A stretch of DNA of 64,000 nt, from assembly GCF_044197065.1 (NCBI RefSeq), contig NZ_JBIQOI010000005.1:1-64000 (forward strand), written 5' to 3'. Both the position numbers and the translations under genes were made by a program. The stretch's first letter is position 1. Each line of letters starts with the position of its first letter. Below the pieces are notes generated by a model. It was not told the DNA's origin, did not search any database, and was given only the letters and a program-made list of their open reading frames with translations. The stretch is from Kluyvera ascorbata_C. Lineage in GTDB: Bacteria; Pseudomonadota; Gammaproteobacteria; Enterobacterales; Enterobacteriaceae. Of this stretch, positions 27,019 to 35,778 are shown in pieces.

Positions 27019-27536
27019 GAGAACTGCTCGGCCATCTCGCCGAGGATCTGTTCACACCAGTTCTGAATGCGTTCATCGCTAAGATCGTACTGGTTGGTTT
27101 CATCCAGCGCGAGACCGACAAAAAGCTGACCATCAGCAATAACCGGTTTCGGGCTGGTGAACTCGTAGCCTTCGGTCGGCCAGTAGCCGACAAACTTCAC
27201 GCCTTTGGTCGCCAGCTTATCGTGCAGCATGCCAAGCGCATCCAGGAACCACTCGCCGTAGCCGAGCTGGTCGCCCATGCCGTACAGCGCGATGATTTTA
27301 CCTTCCAGATTGAGCGTATCGAGCAGTTCCCATACCGCTTCCCAATCTTCCTGAATCTCACCGAAATCCCAGGTCGGAATACCCAGAATGAGCACATCGT
27401 ATTGCTCCATCAGGGTGGGGGAGTCATCTTTCAGGTTATGTAATGTGATCAGTTCCGGGCCGATAATGTCGCGAATTTTTTCCGCTGCCATCTCGGTGTA
27501 GCAGGTGCTGGAACCGTAAAAAAGGCCGATATTCAT
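27015..27536 (-). CDS. fldB: flavodoxin 2
   Basis: FldB is a small FMN electron carrier, induced by superoxide in E. coli through SoxRS. The 173 residues equal E. coli FldB. The FMN phosphate loop is YGSSTCYT (residues 7-14), and the flavin-stacking segment is IPTWDFGE near 53-60. The ATG at 27536 gives the family start MNIGLFYGSS; an upstream codon adds 23 unrelated residues. It is divergent from xerD. Confidence 0.95.
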   Translation of the reverse strand: MNIGLFYGSSTCYTEMAAEKIRDIIGPELITLHNLKDDSPTLMEQYDVLILGIPTWDFGEIQEDWEAVWELLDTLNLEGKIIALYGMGDQLGYGEWFLDALGMLHDKLATKGVKFVGYWPTEGYEFTSPKPVIADGQLFVGLALDETNQYDLSDERIQNWCEQILGEMAEQFS

Positions 27537-27638
27537 GACGTACTGCTCTCGATTCTTGCGATGATGATGCACCCAGTGTACCAGAAAGGGGGCTAATTCA
27601 GGCATAATGGTGCTGATTTAACACGCAGAGGGGCCGAG

Positions 27639-28535
27639 GTGGATAAGGATCTTGCACGAATCGAACAGTTTCTCGATGCGCTGTGGCTGGAGCGCAATCT
27701 GGCTGAAAATACCCTCAGCGCGTACCGCCGTGACTTGACCATGGTGGTCGAGTGGCTGGCGCATCGCGAGCTCTCGCTGGAAACGGCTCAGAGCGACGAC
27801 CTGCAAAATTTGCTCGCCGAGCGTCAGCAGGGGGGCTATAAAGCAACCAGCACAGCACGGCTGCTGAGCGCCATGCGCCGCTTCTTCCAGCATTTGTACC
27901 GCGAAAAATTCCGCCCGGACGATCCCAGCGCGCAGCTGGCGTCACCGAAGCTGCCCCAACGGTTGCCAAAAGATCTTAGCGAAGCGCAGGTCGAACGACT
28001 GCTGCAGGCACCGCTGACCGATCAGCCGCTGGAGCTGCGGGATAAGGCTATGCTTGAAGTGCTGTATGCTACCGGCCTGCGCGTTTCCGAACTGGTGGGG
28101 TTGACGATGAGCGATATCAGCCTGCGTCAGGGCGTGGTTCGGGTGATTGGTAAAGGGAATAAAGAGCGTCTGGTGCCGCTTGGCGAAGAGGCCGTTTATT
28201 GGGTGGAAAACTGGCTCGAACATGGCCGTCCGTGGATGCTTAACGGCGTGGCGATTGATGTGCTGTTTCCCAGCCAGCGCGCCCAGCAGATGACTCGCCA
28301 GACCTTCTGGCACCGCATTAAGCACTATGCCCAACTGGCGGGCATCGACAGCGAAAAGTTGTCACCACACGTGTTACGCCACGCCTTCGCAACGCATTTA
28401 TTGAACCACGGCGCGGACCTGCGTGTCGTACAAATGCTGCTGGGCCATAGCGATTTGTCGACCACACAAATTTATACGCACGTCGCGACAGAGCGGCTGC
28501 GACAACTTCATCAACAGCACCATCCACGAGCATGA
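27639..28535 (+). CDS. xerD: site-specific tyrosine recombinase XerD
   Basis: XerD acts with XerC at dif to resolve chromosome dimers at division. The 298 residues equal E. coli XerD and every catalytic residue is in the same position: Arg148, Lys172, His244, Arg247, His270 and the nucleophile Tyr279. The start is GTG at 27639. It is the chromosomal housekeeping recombinase, not an island integrase. It heads the xerD-dsbC-recJ-prfB-lysS run. Confidence 0.97.
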   Translation: MDKDLARIEQFLDALWLERNLAENTLSAYRRDLTMVVEWLAHRELSLETAQSDDLQNLLAERQQGGYKATSTARLLSAMRRFFQHLYREKFRPDDPSAQLASPKLPQRLPKDLSEAQVERLLQAPLTDQPLELRDKAMLEVLYATGLRVSELVGLTMSDISLRQGVVRVIGKGNKERLVPLGEEAVYWVENWLEHGRPWMLNGVAIDVLFPSQRAQQMTRQTFWHRIKHYAQLAGIDSEKLSPHVLRHAFATHLLNHGADLRVVQMLLGHSDLSTTQIYTHVATERLRQLHQQHHPRA

Positions 28536-28557
28536 TGCTGATTTAAAAGGACAGTTT

Positions 28558-29271
28558 ATGAAACAAGGCTTAATGATGTTCACCCTGCTGGCGACGGCAT
28601 TTTCCGGCCTGGCGCACGCTGACGATGCGGCTATCAAGCAGTCACTGGCGAAACTGGGCGTGCAGAGCACCGATATTCAGCCGGCACCGGTAGCCGGGAT
28701 GAAGACCGTCCTGACCAACAGCGGCGTGCTGTACGTCACCGATGACGGTAAACACATTATTCAGGGGCCAATGTATGACGTGAGCGGCGCACAGCCGGTG
28801 AACGTCACTAACGCGCTGCTGGTGACCCACCTGAACGCGCTGGAAAAAGAGATGATTGTCTACAAAGCGCCGCAGGAAAAACACGTCATCACCGTTTTCA
28901 CCGACATCACCTGCGGCTATTGCCACAAGCTGCATGAAGAGATGAAAGACTACAACGCGCTGGGCATTACCGTGCGTTATCTGGCCTTCCCGCGTCAGGG
29001 TATTCAGAGCCAGGCTGAGCAGGATATGAAATCTATCTGGTGCGCCAAAGACCGCAACAAAGCATTTGACGATGCGATGAACGGCAAAGGCGTGCAGGCA
29101 GCAACTTGTGATATCGACATTGCTAACCACTACGCGCTTGGCGTGCAGTTTGGTGTGAACGGTACACCGGCTATCGTGCTCAACGACGGCTACGTGGTAC
29201 CGGGTTATCAGGGGCCGAAAGAGATGAAAGCTTTCCTCGACGAACACCAGAAACAGACCAGCGGTAAATAA
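28558..29271 (+). CDS. dsbC: protein disulfide isomerase DsbC
   Basis: DsbC is a periplasmic V-shaped dimer that reshuffles wrong disulfides and is kept reduced by DsbD. The 237-residue precursor has a Sec signal peptide cut after residue 21 (LAHA|DDAA). The active site CGYC is at 119-122, which is 98-101 in the mature protein, as in E. coli. The ATG at 28558 follows AAAAGGAC. It lies 22 bp after xerD and 5 bp before recJ. Confidence 0.96.
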   Translation: MKQGLMMFTLLATAFSGLAHADDAAIKQSLAKLGVQSTDIQPAPVAGMKTVLTNSGVLYVTDDGKHIIQGPMYDVSGAQPVNVTNALLVTHLNALEKEMIVYKAPQEKHVITVFTDITCGYCHKLHEEMKDYNALGITVRYLAFPRQGIQSQAEQDMKSIWCAKDRNKAFDDAMNGKGVQAATCDIDIANHYALGVQFGVNGTPAIVLNDGYVVPGYQGPKEMKAFLDEHQKQTSGK

Positions 29272-29276
29272 TTCGC

Positions 29277-31010
29277 GTGAAACCACAGACTCAACTTCGC
29301 CGCCGTGAGGTGGATGACTCAATCGCGCTGCCTGATGAACTGTCGCCGCTGCTGCGACGTCTGTACGCCAGCCGCGGCGTGAAAACACCGGATGATCTGG
29401 AGCGTGGCCTGAAAGGCATGCTGCATTGGCGTTTGCTGACGGGCGTGGAAAAAGCCGTCGAGATGCTGCATGACGCGTTTGAAAAAGAGCTGCGCATCAT
29501 GGTGGTGGGTGATTTTGATGCCGACGGCGCCACCAGTACCGCGCTGAGCGTGCTCTCCCTGCGGGCGATGGGCTGTCATAACGTCGAATATCTGGTGCCG
29601 AACCGTTTTGAAGACGGCTACGGGTTAAGCCCGGAAGTGGTCGATCAGGCGCACGCTCGCGGCGCGCAGATGATCATGACGGTGGACAACGGGATCTCTT
29701 CCCATACCGGGGTCGATCATGCGCATGACCTCGGGATCAGCGTACTGGTGACGGATCACCACCTGCCGGGCGAAACGCTGCCCAATGCGGATGCGATGGT
29801 GAACCCGAACCTCGTCGACTGTCCGTTCCCATCGAAATCGCTGGCGGGTGTTGGCGTGGCCTTTTATCTGATGCTGGTGCTGTGTAACCATCTCAAAGAG
29901 AAAGGCTGGTTCGAAAAACGTGGGATCCCTGCGCCGAAGATCGTCGAGTTTCTCGATCTGGTGGCGCTAGGCACGGTTGCCGACGTGGTGCCGCTGGATG
30001 CCAACAACCGCATCCTCACCTGGCAGGGGCTGAGCCGCATCCGCGCCGGTTACTGCCGCCCGGGAATTAAAGCGCTGTTGGAGATTGCCAACCGCGACGC
30101 GGCGAAGCTTGTGGCAAGCGATCTTGGCTTTGCGCTGGGCCCACGCCTGAATGCCGCCGGCCGTCTGGACGATATGTCGGTCGGCGTGGCGCTGCTGCTG
30201 TGCGACAACCTCGGTGAAGCCCGCGTGCTGGCAAACGAGCTGGATGCGTTAAACCAGACGCGTAAAGAAATTGAACAAGGGATGCAGGCCGAAGCGCTGA
30301 CCCTGTGCGAACAGCTTGAGCGCAGCCGCGCTGAACTGCCCGGCGGGCTGGCGATGTATCACCCCGAGTGGCATCAGGGTGTGGTCGGCATTCTGGCCTC
30401 TCGCATTAAAGAGCGCTTCCATCGCCCGGTGATCGCCTTTGCGCCTGCGGGTAACGGTCAATTGAAAGGCTCGGGTCGCTCTATTCAGGGGCTGCATATG
30501 CGCGATGCGCTGGAGCGTCTGGATACGCTGCACCCCGGCTTGATGCTGAAGTTCGGTGGTCACGCGATGGCGGCGGGGCTCTCTTTGGAAGAAGAGCGCT
30601 TTGAAGAGTTCCAACGTTGCTTTGGCGAACTGGTCACCGAATGGCTGGACCCCGCGCTGTTGCAGGGGGAAATTCTTTCCGACGGCGAACTGAGCCCGCA
30701 GGAGATGACGCTGGAGATGGCGCAGATGCTGCGCGAAGCCGGGCCGTGGGGGCAGATGTTCCCGGAGCCGCTGTTTGACGGGCGTTTTCGCCTGTTGCAG
30801 CAGCGTCTGGTGGGCGAGCGTCACCTGAAGGTGATGGTGGAACCGGTCGGCGGTGGCCCGCTGCTGGACGGCATTGCGTTTAACGTCGATACCGCCGTCT
30901 GGCCGGATAACGGCGTGCGTGAAGTGACGCTGGCTTACCGCCTGGATATCAATGAATACCGTGGCAACCGAAGTTTGCAGCTTATCATCGATCATCTCTG
31001 GCCGATTTAG
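29277..31010 (+). CDS. recJ: single-stranded-DNA 5'-3' exonuclease RecJ
   Basis: RecJ degrades single-stranded DNA 5' to 3' in recombination (RecFOR pathway) and mismatch repair. The 577 residues equal E. coli RecJ. The DHH-family metal motifs are VVGDFDADGATSTA near residue 80 and VTDHHLPG near 160. The DHHA1 motif GGHAMAAGL is near residue 425. The start is GTG at 29277, 5 bp after dsbC, so coupling is likely. Its low-efficiency start fits its known low expression. Confidence 0.96.
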   Translation: MKPQTQLRRREVDDSIALPDELSPLLRRLYASRGVKTPDDLERGLKGMLHWRLLTGVEKAVEMLHDAFEKELRIMVVGDFDADGATSTALSVLSLRAMGCHNVEYLVPNRFEDGYGLSPEVVDQAHARGAQMIMTVDNGISSHTGVDHAHDLGISVLVTDHHLPGETLPNADAMVNPNLVDCPFPSKSLAGVGVAFYLMLVLCNHLKEKGWFEKRGIPAPKIVEFLDLVALGTVADVVPLDANNRILTWQGLSRIRAGYCRPGIKALLEIANRDAAKLVASDLGFALGPRLNAAGRLDDMSVGVALLLCDNLGEARVLANELDALNQTRKEIEQGMQAEALTLCEQLERSRAELPGGLAMYHPEWHQGVVGILASRIKERFHRPVIAFAPAGNGQLKGSGRSIQGLHMRDALERLDTLHPGLMLKFGGHAMAAGLSLEEERFEEFQRCFGELVTEWLDPALLQGEILSDGELSPQEMTLEMAQMLREAGPWGQMFPEPLFDGRFRLLQQRLVGERHLKVMVEPVGGGPLLDGIAFNVDTAVWPDNGVREVTLAYRLDINEYRGNRSLQLIIDHLWPI

Positions 31011-31099
31011 CATCTCTTATACTGTAATTAAGGGCGGGAATCCGCTAAGATTCCGCTCTTATAACCGCATTTTTCTCGTCCATTAAAAGAAAATAGACC

Positions 31100-32198
31100 A
31101 TGTTTGAAATAAACCCGGTAAATAATCGCATTCAGGACCTCACGGAGCGCTCCGACGTTCTTAGGGGGTATCTTTGACTATGACGCCAAGAAAGAGCGTC
31201 TGGAAGAAGTAAACGCCGAGCTGGAACAGCCGGATGTCTGGAACGAACCCGAACGCGCGCAGGCGCTGGGCAAAGAGCGTTCCTCGCTTGAAGCGATTGT
31301 CGACACCCTCGATCAAATGTCTCAGGGTCTGGAAGATGTTTCCGGCCTGTTGGAACTGGCTGTAGAAGCCGAAGACGAAGAGACCTTCAACGAAGCCGTT
31401 GCAGAACTCAATACCCTGGAAGAGAAGCTGGCACAGCTGGAATTCCGTCGTATGTTCTCCGGCGAGTATGACAGCGCCGATTGCTATCTCGATATCCAGG
31501 CAGGTTCTGGCGGTACTGAAGCGCAGGACTGGGCAAGCATGCTCGAACGTATGTATCTGCGTTGGGCAGAAGCGCGTGGCTTTAAAACTGAAATTATTGA
31601 AGAGTCCGAAGGGGACGTGGCAGGGATTAAATCCGTGACCATTAAAATCTCCGGCGATTACGCGTACGGCTGGCTGCGTACGGAAACCGGCGTTCACCGT
31701 CTGGTCCGTAAGAGCCCGTTCGACTCCGGCGGCCGTCGCCATACCTCGTTCAGCTCTGCATTCGTTTACCCAGAAGTTGACGACGATATCGATATCGAAA
31801 TCAACCCAGCGGATCTGCGTATTGACGTATACCGCGCTTCCGGTGCGGGCGGTCAGCACGTTAACCGTACGGAATCGGCGGTGCGTATCACCCACATCCC
31901 AACCGGGATTGTGACGCAGTGCCAGAACGACCGTTCACAGCACAAGAACAAAGACCAGGCCATGAAGCAGATGAAAGCGAAGCTTTATGAACTGGAAATG
32001 CAGAAAAAGAATGCCGAAAAACAGGCGATGGAAGACACCAAGTCTGATATCGGCTGGGGTAGCCAGATTCGTTCCTATGTCCTGGACGATTCCCGCATTA
32101 AAGACCTGCGCACCGGGGTTGAAACCCGCAATACGCAGGCGGTACTGGACGGAAGTCTGGATCAATTTATCGAAGCAAGTCTGAAAGCAGGGTTATGA
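31100..32198 (+). CDS. prfB: peptide chain release factor 2, with programmed +1 frameshift
   Basis: RF2 ends translation at UGA and UAA. The gene is read in two frames. ATG at 31100 opens 25 codons ending in CTT (31172-31174), then an in-frame TGA at 31175. Reading resumes in the +1 frame at GAC (31176), giving 365 residues as in E. coli. The internal Shine-Dalgarno-like AGGGGGT lies at 31163-31169, at the proper distance before CTT-TGA. The codon-recognition tripeptide SPF (KSPFDSGG) and the GGQ motif (GAGGQHVNR) are present. Low RF2 favours frameshifting, so the gene controls itself. It is followed closely by lysS. Confidence 0.97.
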
Positions 32199-32207
32199 GG
32201 AACCAAC

Positions 32208-33725
32208 ATGTCTGAACAAAACGCACAAGGCGCTGACGAGGTAGTCGATCTTAATAACGAAATGAAGGCACGCCGCGAGAAGCTGGCTGCACTGCGTGAG
32301 CAGGGCATCCCGTTCCCGAACGATTTCCGTCGTGACCGTACCTCTGATCAACTGCACGCTGAATTCGATAGCAAGGACAGTGAAGAGCTGGAAGCGCTGA
32401 ATATCGAAGTTTCCGTTGCCGGTCGTATGATGACTCGCCGTATTATGGGTAAAGCCTCTTTCGTGACTTTACAGGATGTTGGCGGCCGTATTCAGCTGTA
32501 CGTCGCGCGTGACGATCTGCCGGAAGGCGTTTACAACGAGCAGTTCAAGAAATGGGACCTCGGCGACATCCTGGGCGCGAAGGGTAAACTGTTCAAAACC
32601 AAAACCGGTGAACTGTCTATCCATTGCACCGAGCTGCGTCTGCTGACCAAAGCACTGCGCCCGCTGCCGGACAAATTCCACGGCCTGCAGGATCAGGAAG
32701 CGCGCTATCGTCAGCGTTACCTCGACCTGATCTCCAACGATACTTCCCGCAATACTTTCAAAGTGCGTTCTCAGATCCTGGCGGGTATTCGTCAGTTCAT
32801 GGTTGGCCGCAACTTTATGGAAGTGGAAACCCCAATGATGCAGGTGATCCCTGGCGGCGCGTCTGCCCGTCCGTTCATCACCCATCATAATGCGCTGGAT
32901 ATGGACATGTACCTGCGTATCGCGCCGGAACTGTACCTGAAGCGTCTGGTGGTTGGCGGCTTCGAACGCGTGTTCGAAATCAACCGTAACTTCCGTAACG
33001 AAGGTATCTCCGTTCGCCATAACCCAGAGTTCACCATGATGGAACTCTATATGGCGTACGCGGACTACAAAGATCTGATCGAGCTGACCGAATCTCTGTT
33101 CCGTACACTGGCGCAGGATATTCTGGGCAACACCGAAGTGCCTTACGGCGACCAGACTTTCGATTTCGGTAAGCCGTTCGAAAAACTGACCATGCGTGAA
33201 GCTATCAAGAAATATCGTCCGGAAACTGACATGGCGGATCTGGATAACTTCGACTCTGCGAAAGCCATTGCTGAAAGCATCGGCGTTCACGTTGAGAAGA
33301 GCTGGGGTCTGGGCCGCATCGTGACTGAGATCTTCGAAGAAGTGGCTGAAGCGCACCTGATTCAGCCAACCTTCATCACCGAATATCCGGCAGAAGTTTC
33401 TCCGCTGGCTCGTCGTAATGACGTGAACCCGGAAATCACTGACCGCTTTGAATTCTTCATCGGCGGCCGCGAAATCGGTAACGGTTTCAGCGAGCTGAAC
33501 GACGCAGAAGACCAGGCGCAGCGCTTCCAGGATCAGGTTAACGCCAAAGAAGCGGGCGATGACGAAGCGATGTTCTACGACGAAGACTACGTTACCGCGC
33601 TGGAACATGGCCTGCCACCGACCGCGGGTCTGGGTATCGGTATCGACCGTATGGTGATGCTGTTTACCAACAGCCACACCATCCGTGACGTGATTCTGTT
33701 CCCGGCAATGCGCCCGGTGAAATAA
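32208..33725 (+). CDS. lysS: lysyl-tRNA synthetase, class II
   Basis: LysRS charges tRNA-Lys. The 505 residues equal E. coli LysS. An N-terminal OB-fold anticodon domain (about 60-150, with VAGRMMTRRIMGKASFV) precedes the class II catalytic core. The core shows motif 2 (FRNEGISVRHNPEFT) and motif 3 (GLGIGIDRMVML). It lies 9 bp after prfB, the same operon as in E. coli, and is closed by a strong terminator. The order identifies it as the housekeeping lysS and not lysU. Confidence 0.97.
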   Translation: MSEQNAQGADEVVDLNNEMKARREKLAALREQGIPFPNDFRRDRTSDQLHAEFDSKDSEELEALNIEVSVAGRMMTRRIMGKASFVTLQDVGGRIQLYVARDDLPEGVYNEQFKKWDLGDILGAKGKLFKTKTGELSIHCTELRLLTKALRPLPDKFHGLQDQEARYRQRYLDLISNDTSRNTFKVRSQILAGIRQFMVGRNFMEVETPMMQVIPGGASARPFITHHNALDMDMYLRIAPELYLKRLVVGGFERVFEINRNFRNEGISVRHNPEFTMMELYMAYADYKDLIELTESLFRTLAQDILGNTEVPYGDQTFDFGKPFEKLTMREAIKKYRPETDMADLDNFDSAKAIAESIGVHVEKSWGLGRIVTEIFEEVAEAHLIQPTFITEYPAEVSPLARRNDVNPEITDRFEFFIGGREIGNGFSELNDAEDQAQRFQDQVNAKEAGDDEAMFYDEDYVTALEHGLPPTAGLGIGIDRMVMLFTNSHTIRDVILFPAMRPVK

Positions 33726-33743
33726 TCGCGACAGCGAGATGCA

Positions 33744-33771
33744 AAAAACCCGGCGATGCCGGGTTTTTTTA
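33744..33771 (+). terminator. lysS rho-independent terminator
   Basis: AAAAAACCCGGC-GAT-GCCGGGTTTTTTT, 19 bases after the stop. Confidence 0.9.
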
Positions 33772-33846
33772 TGCCTGATGGCGGCTGCGCCTTATCAGGT
33801 CTCCGCGAATGAGTGTAGCCCGGCCGAGCGCAGCGACGCCGGGAAG
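33772..33846. repeat. REP-like palindromes
   Basis: GCCTGATGGCGGCTGCGCCTTATCAGG at 33773-33799, then GTAGCCCGGCCGAGCGCAGCGACGCCGGG at 33816-33844, between converging lysS and idi. Confidence 0.75.
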
Positions 33847-33848
33847 CT

Positions 33849-34394
33849 TCAGCGACGGGCGAAGGCAATAAACGCCTGACGCGCCTCTTCGTCGGCCGCT
33901 TCCATCACCATCCACGGGCTAAACGCCCACGGCGTTAACGTCAGCGCCTGTAAAATATCGTCAAGCTCGCACCACTGATACTCAATCACCTCATCGTGGT
34001 TGGCCTTCACGTCGCTGGTTACGCGCGCGGCATAGACCGGGCAAACCTCGTTTTCCACAATGCCGTTTGGCGCCACGGCGCGGTAGCGAAATTCGGTGGC
34101 GATCGGGGTGATATCGGCAATCTCAACGCCAAGCTCAAAGCGGCAGCGGCGGATAATCGCTTGTTCGAAGGTTTCGCCCTGCTGCGGGTGACCGCACACC
34201 GAGTTGGTCCACACGCCGGGCCAGGCTACCTTGCTTAAGGAGCGGCGCGTCGCCAGAAACTGGCCGCGTTCGTTGAATAACCAGCAAGAGAAAGCGAGAT
34301 GCAGAGGGGTGGAGAGGGTGTGAGCGGCGTACTTCTCCAGAATACCTGAAGGTTTATCGTGCTCATCGAGCAAAATGACGTGTTCGCCTGCCAT
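33849..34394 (-). CDS. idi: isopentenyl-diphosphate delta-isomerase, type I
   Basis: Idi converts isopentenyl diphosphate to dimethylallyl diphosphate for isoprenoid synthesis. The 181-residue product (E. coli 182) is a Nudix-fold enzyme. The active-site cysteine is in TNSVCGHP and the conserved glutamates are in GIVENEVCPV. WAFSPWMV near the end is also typical. ATG 34394 has AGGAG 6 bases upstream and gives the family start; an upstream ATG adds 11 residues. Its C-terminal third is less like E. coli than the rest. Confidence 0.95.
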   Translation of the reverse strand: MAGEHVILLDEHDKPSGILEKYAAHTLSTPLHLAFSCWLFNERGQFLATRRSLSKVAWPGVWTNSVCGHPQQGETFEQAIIRRCRFELGVEIADITPIATEFRYRAVAPNGIVENEVCPVYAARVTSDVKANHDEVIEYQWCELDDILQALTLTPWAFSPWMVMEAADEEARQAFIAFARR

Positions 34395-34447
34395 GACAAC
34401 TCCTGAAAATGAATGATGACCCGGCATAAACCCGCCGGGTCATATAC

Positions 34448-35164
34448 TCAGGCAACCAGCGTAGCCCATAAATGGGAAAAAGGCATTACCAAAACAAGCC
34501 CCGGCAACATGTTGGCAACCGGGAAAAGTTTAATGTTACAGATACGCAACCCGGTCGCGACCATCAGCAGCCCGCCGGCGCATGAGAAATCGGCCATCAT
34601 GGATGGGCTGATCATCGGCATCAGGAATACCGCCAGCATCGCCAGCGCCAGCTGAATCACCAGTTGCGGAATGGCGATAGTCATCACAGCAAAGCCCAGC
34701 AGAGTGGCGAAAATCCCGGCAGTGAACAGGTCGAGAATCGTTTTGATGTACAGAATTGATGGGTCGCCGCTCATCCCTTCGGTCATCGCCCCAAATACGC
34801 CCGTACCGCTGGCGCAGAACAGCACCAGGATCGCCACAAACTTCTCGGTGAACTCTTCGTGGCTTAGCCCCTGTACCGGTGGGAAGACCTTGTTGATAAG
34901 GCCACGGGTAGAGCCTGCCGCTTTACCAATACCCCTTTCCAGATGCAGCAGTTCGCCAATCAGCGCGCCGACGATCATCGCCAGCACCACCGCAGGCATA
35001 TATTTCACCTTCAGCACCAGCGTAATACCCAGACCTACCGAGCACAGCCCAAAGGTCATCGGCAGCGCCGTTTTCACGCGGTCAGGGAGTTTTCCCCCGG
35101 CAATCGCGCCGACCAGCCCGCCGATAATCACGGCGGACCCGTTTACATAAGGACCGATCAACAT
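34448..35164 (-). CDS. YqgA-like DUF554 membrane protein
   Basis: A 238-residue membrane protein of the DUF554 (YqgA) family. About seven hydrophobic segments are visible. Family stretches include IGPYVNGSAVIIGGLVGA at the N-terminus, ILVLFCASGTGVFGAMTEGMSGDPSIL in the middle and SPSMMADFSCAGGLLMVATGLRICNIK near the C-terminus. The family's function is unknown. E. coli yqgA lies elsewhere, so this is a homologue and not clearly the same gene. It begins 20 bp after the UbiX-like gene, which puts it in the decarboxylase operon; a part in substrate or product transport is inference only. Confidence 0.8.
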   Translation of the reverse strand: MLIGPYVNGSAVIIGGLVGAIAGGKLPDRVKTALPMTFGLCSVGLGITLVLKVKYMPAVVLAMIVGALIGELLHLERGIGKAAGSTRGLINKVFPPVQGLSHEEFTEKFVAILVLFCASGTGVFGAMTEGMSGDPSILYIKTILDLFTAGIFATLLGFAVMTIAIPQLVIQLALAMLAVFLMPMISPSMMADFSCAGGLLMVATGLRICNIKLFPVANMLPGLVLVMPFSHLWATLVA

Positions 35165-35184
35165 AAAGTGTTTCCTTTATCGCA

Positions 35185-35766
35185 CTAGTCGTCGTGGCGC
35201 AGTGACCCTTCGCCCCAGCGTGGAATGTTGTCCACGTTGATGTCGAACAGATCCAGCGCGCGATTGACGCTGTGCGTAATAATGTCATCCGCGGTTTGCG
35301 GACGCTGATAGAGAGCCGGAACCGGCGGGAAGATAATCCCGCCCATTTCCGTCACGGCGGCCATATTGCGAATATGGCCGAGGTTGAGCGGCGTTTCACG
35401 CGCCAGCAGCACCAGACGGCGGCGCTCTTTGAGCACCACGTCTGCCGCTCGGGTGAGCAGGTTATCGGTAAGACAATGTGCAATCGCGCCCAGCGTTCTC
35501 ATCGAGCAAGGGGCAACCAGCATCCCCAGCGTTTTAAACGAACCGCTGGAGATGGCGGCACCCAGATTGCCAATCGGGTGGACAACGTCGGCCATCGCCA
35601 TCACCTCATCCAGACGGAAATCCGTTTCCAGTTCACAGGTTTTTTCTGCGCCTTTTGAGACGACCAGATGAACCTCTAGCGGAAGAGGCTGCAGGAGTTC
35701 CAGCGCCTTAACGCCATACTGAAAGCCGGATGCGCCACTGATGCCGATGATGATGCGTGGTTTCAT
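35185..35766 (-). CDS. UbiX-family flavin prenyltransferase
   Basis: Enzymes of this family attach dimethylallyl phosphate to FMN to make prenylated FMN, the cofactor of UbiD-type decarboxylases. The 193-residue product has the flavoprotein signature GISGASGFQYG at residues 8-18, the APCSMRTLGAIAHCLTDNL segment near 85-105 and the LLARETPLN loop near 120. It lies 12 bp after a UbiD-family gene, so its job is very likely to supply that enzyme, as LpdB/VdcB/EcdB proteins do. The housekeeping ubiX is expected elsewhere. The closest named relatives are the B subunits of hydroxyarylic acid decarboxylase operons. Confidence 0.88.
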   Translation of the reverse strand: MKPRIIIGISGASGFQYGVKALELLQPLPLEVHLVVSKGAEKTCELETDFRLDEVMAMADVVHPIGNLGAAISSGSFKTLGMLVAPCSMRTLGAIAHCLTDNLLTRAADVVLKERRRLVLLARETPLNLGHIRNMAAVTEMGGIIFPPVPALYQRPQTADDIITHSVNRALDLFDINVDNIPRWGEGSLRHDD

Positions 35767-35778
35767 TGTCTATTCCTC

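Noticed and set aside
32469..33677. A 402-codon open frame opposite lysS
   Set aside because: Full overlap with lysS, no ribosome site, and a His/Phe/Gln-rich shadow composition.
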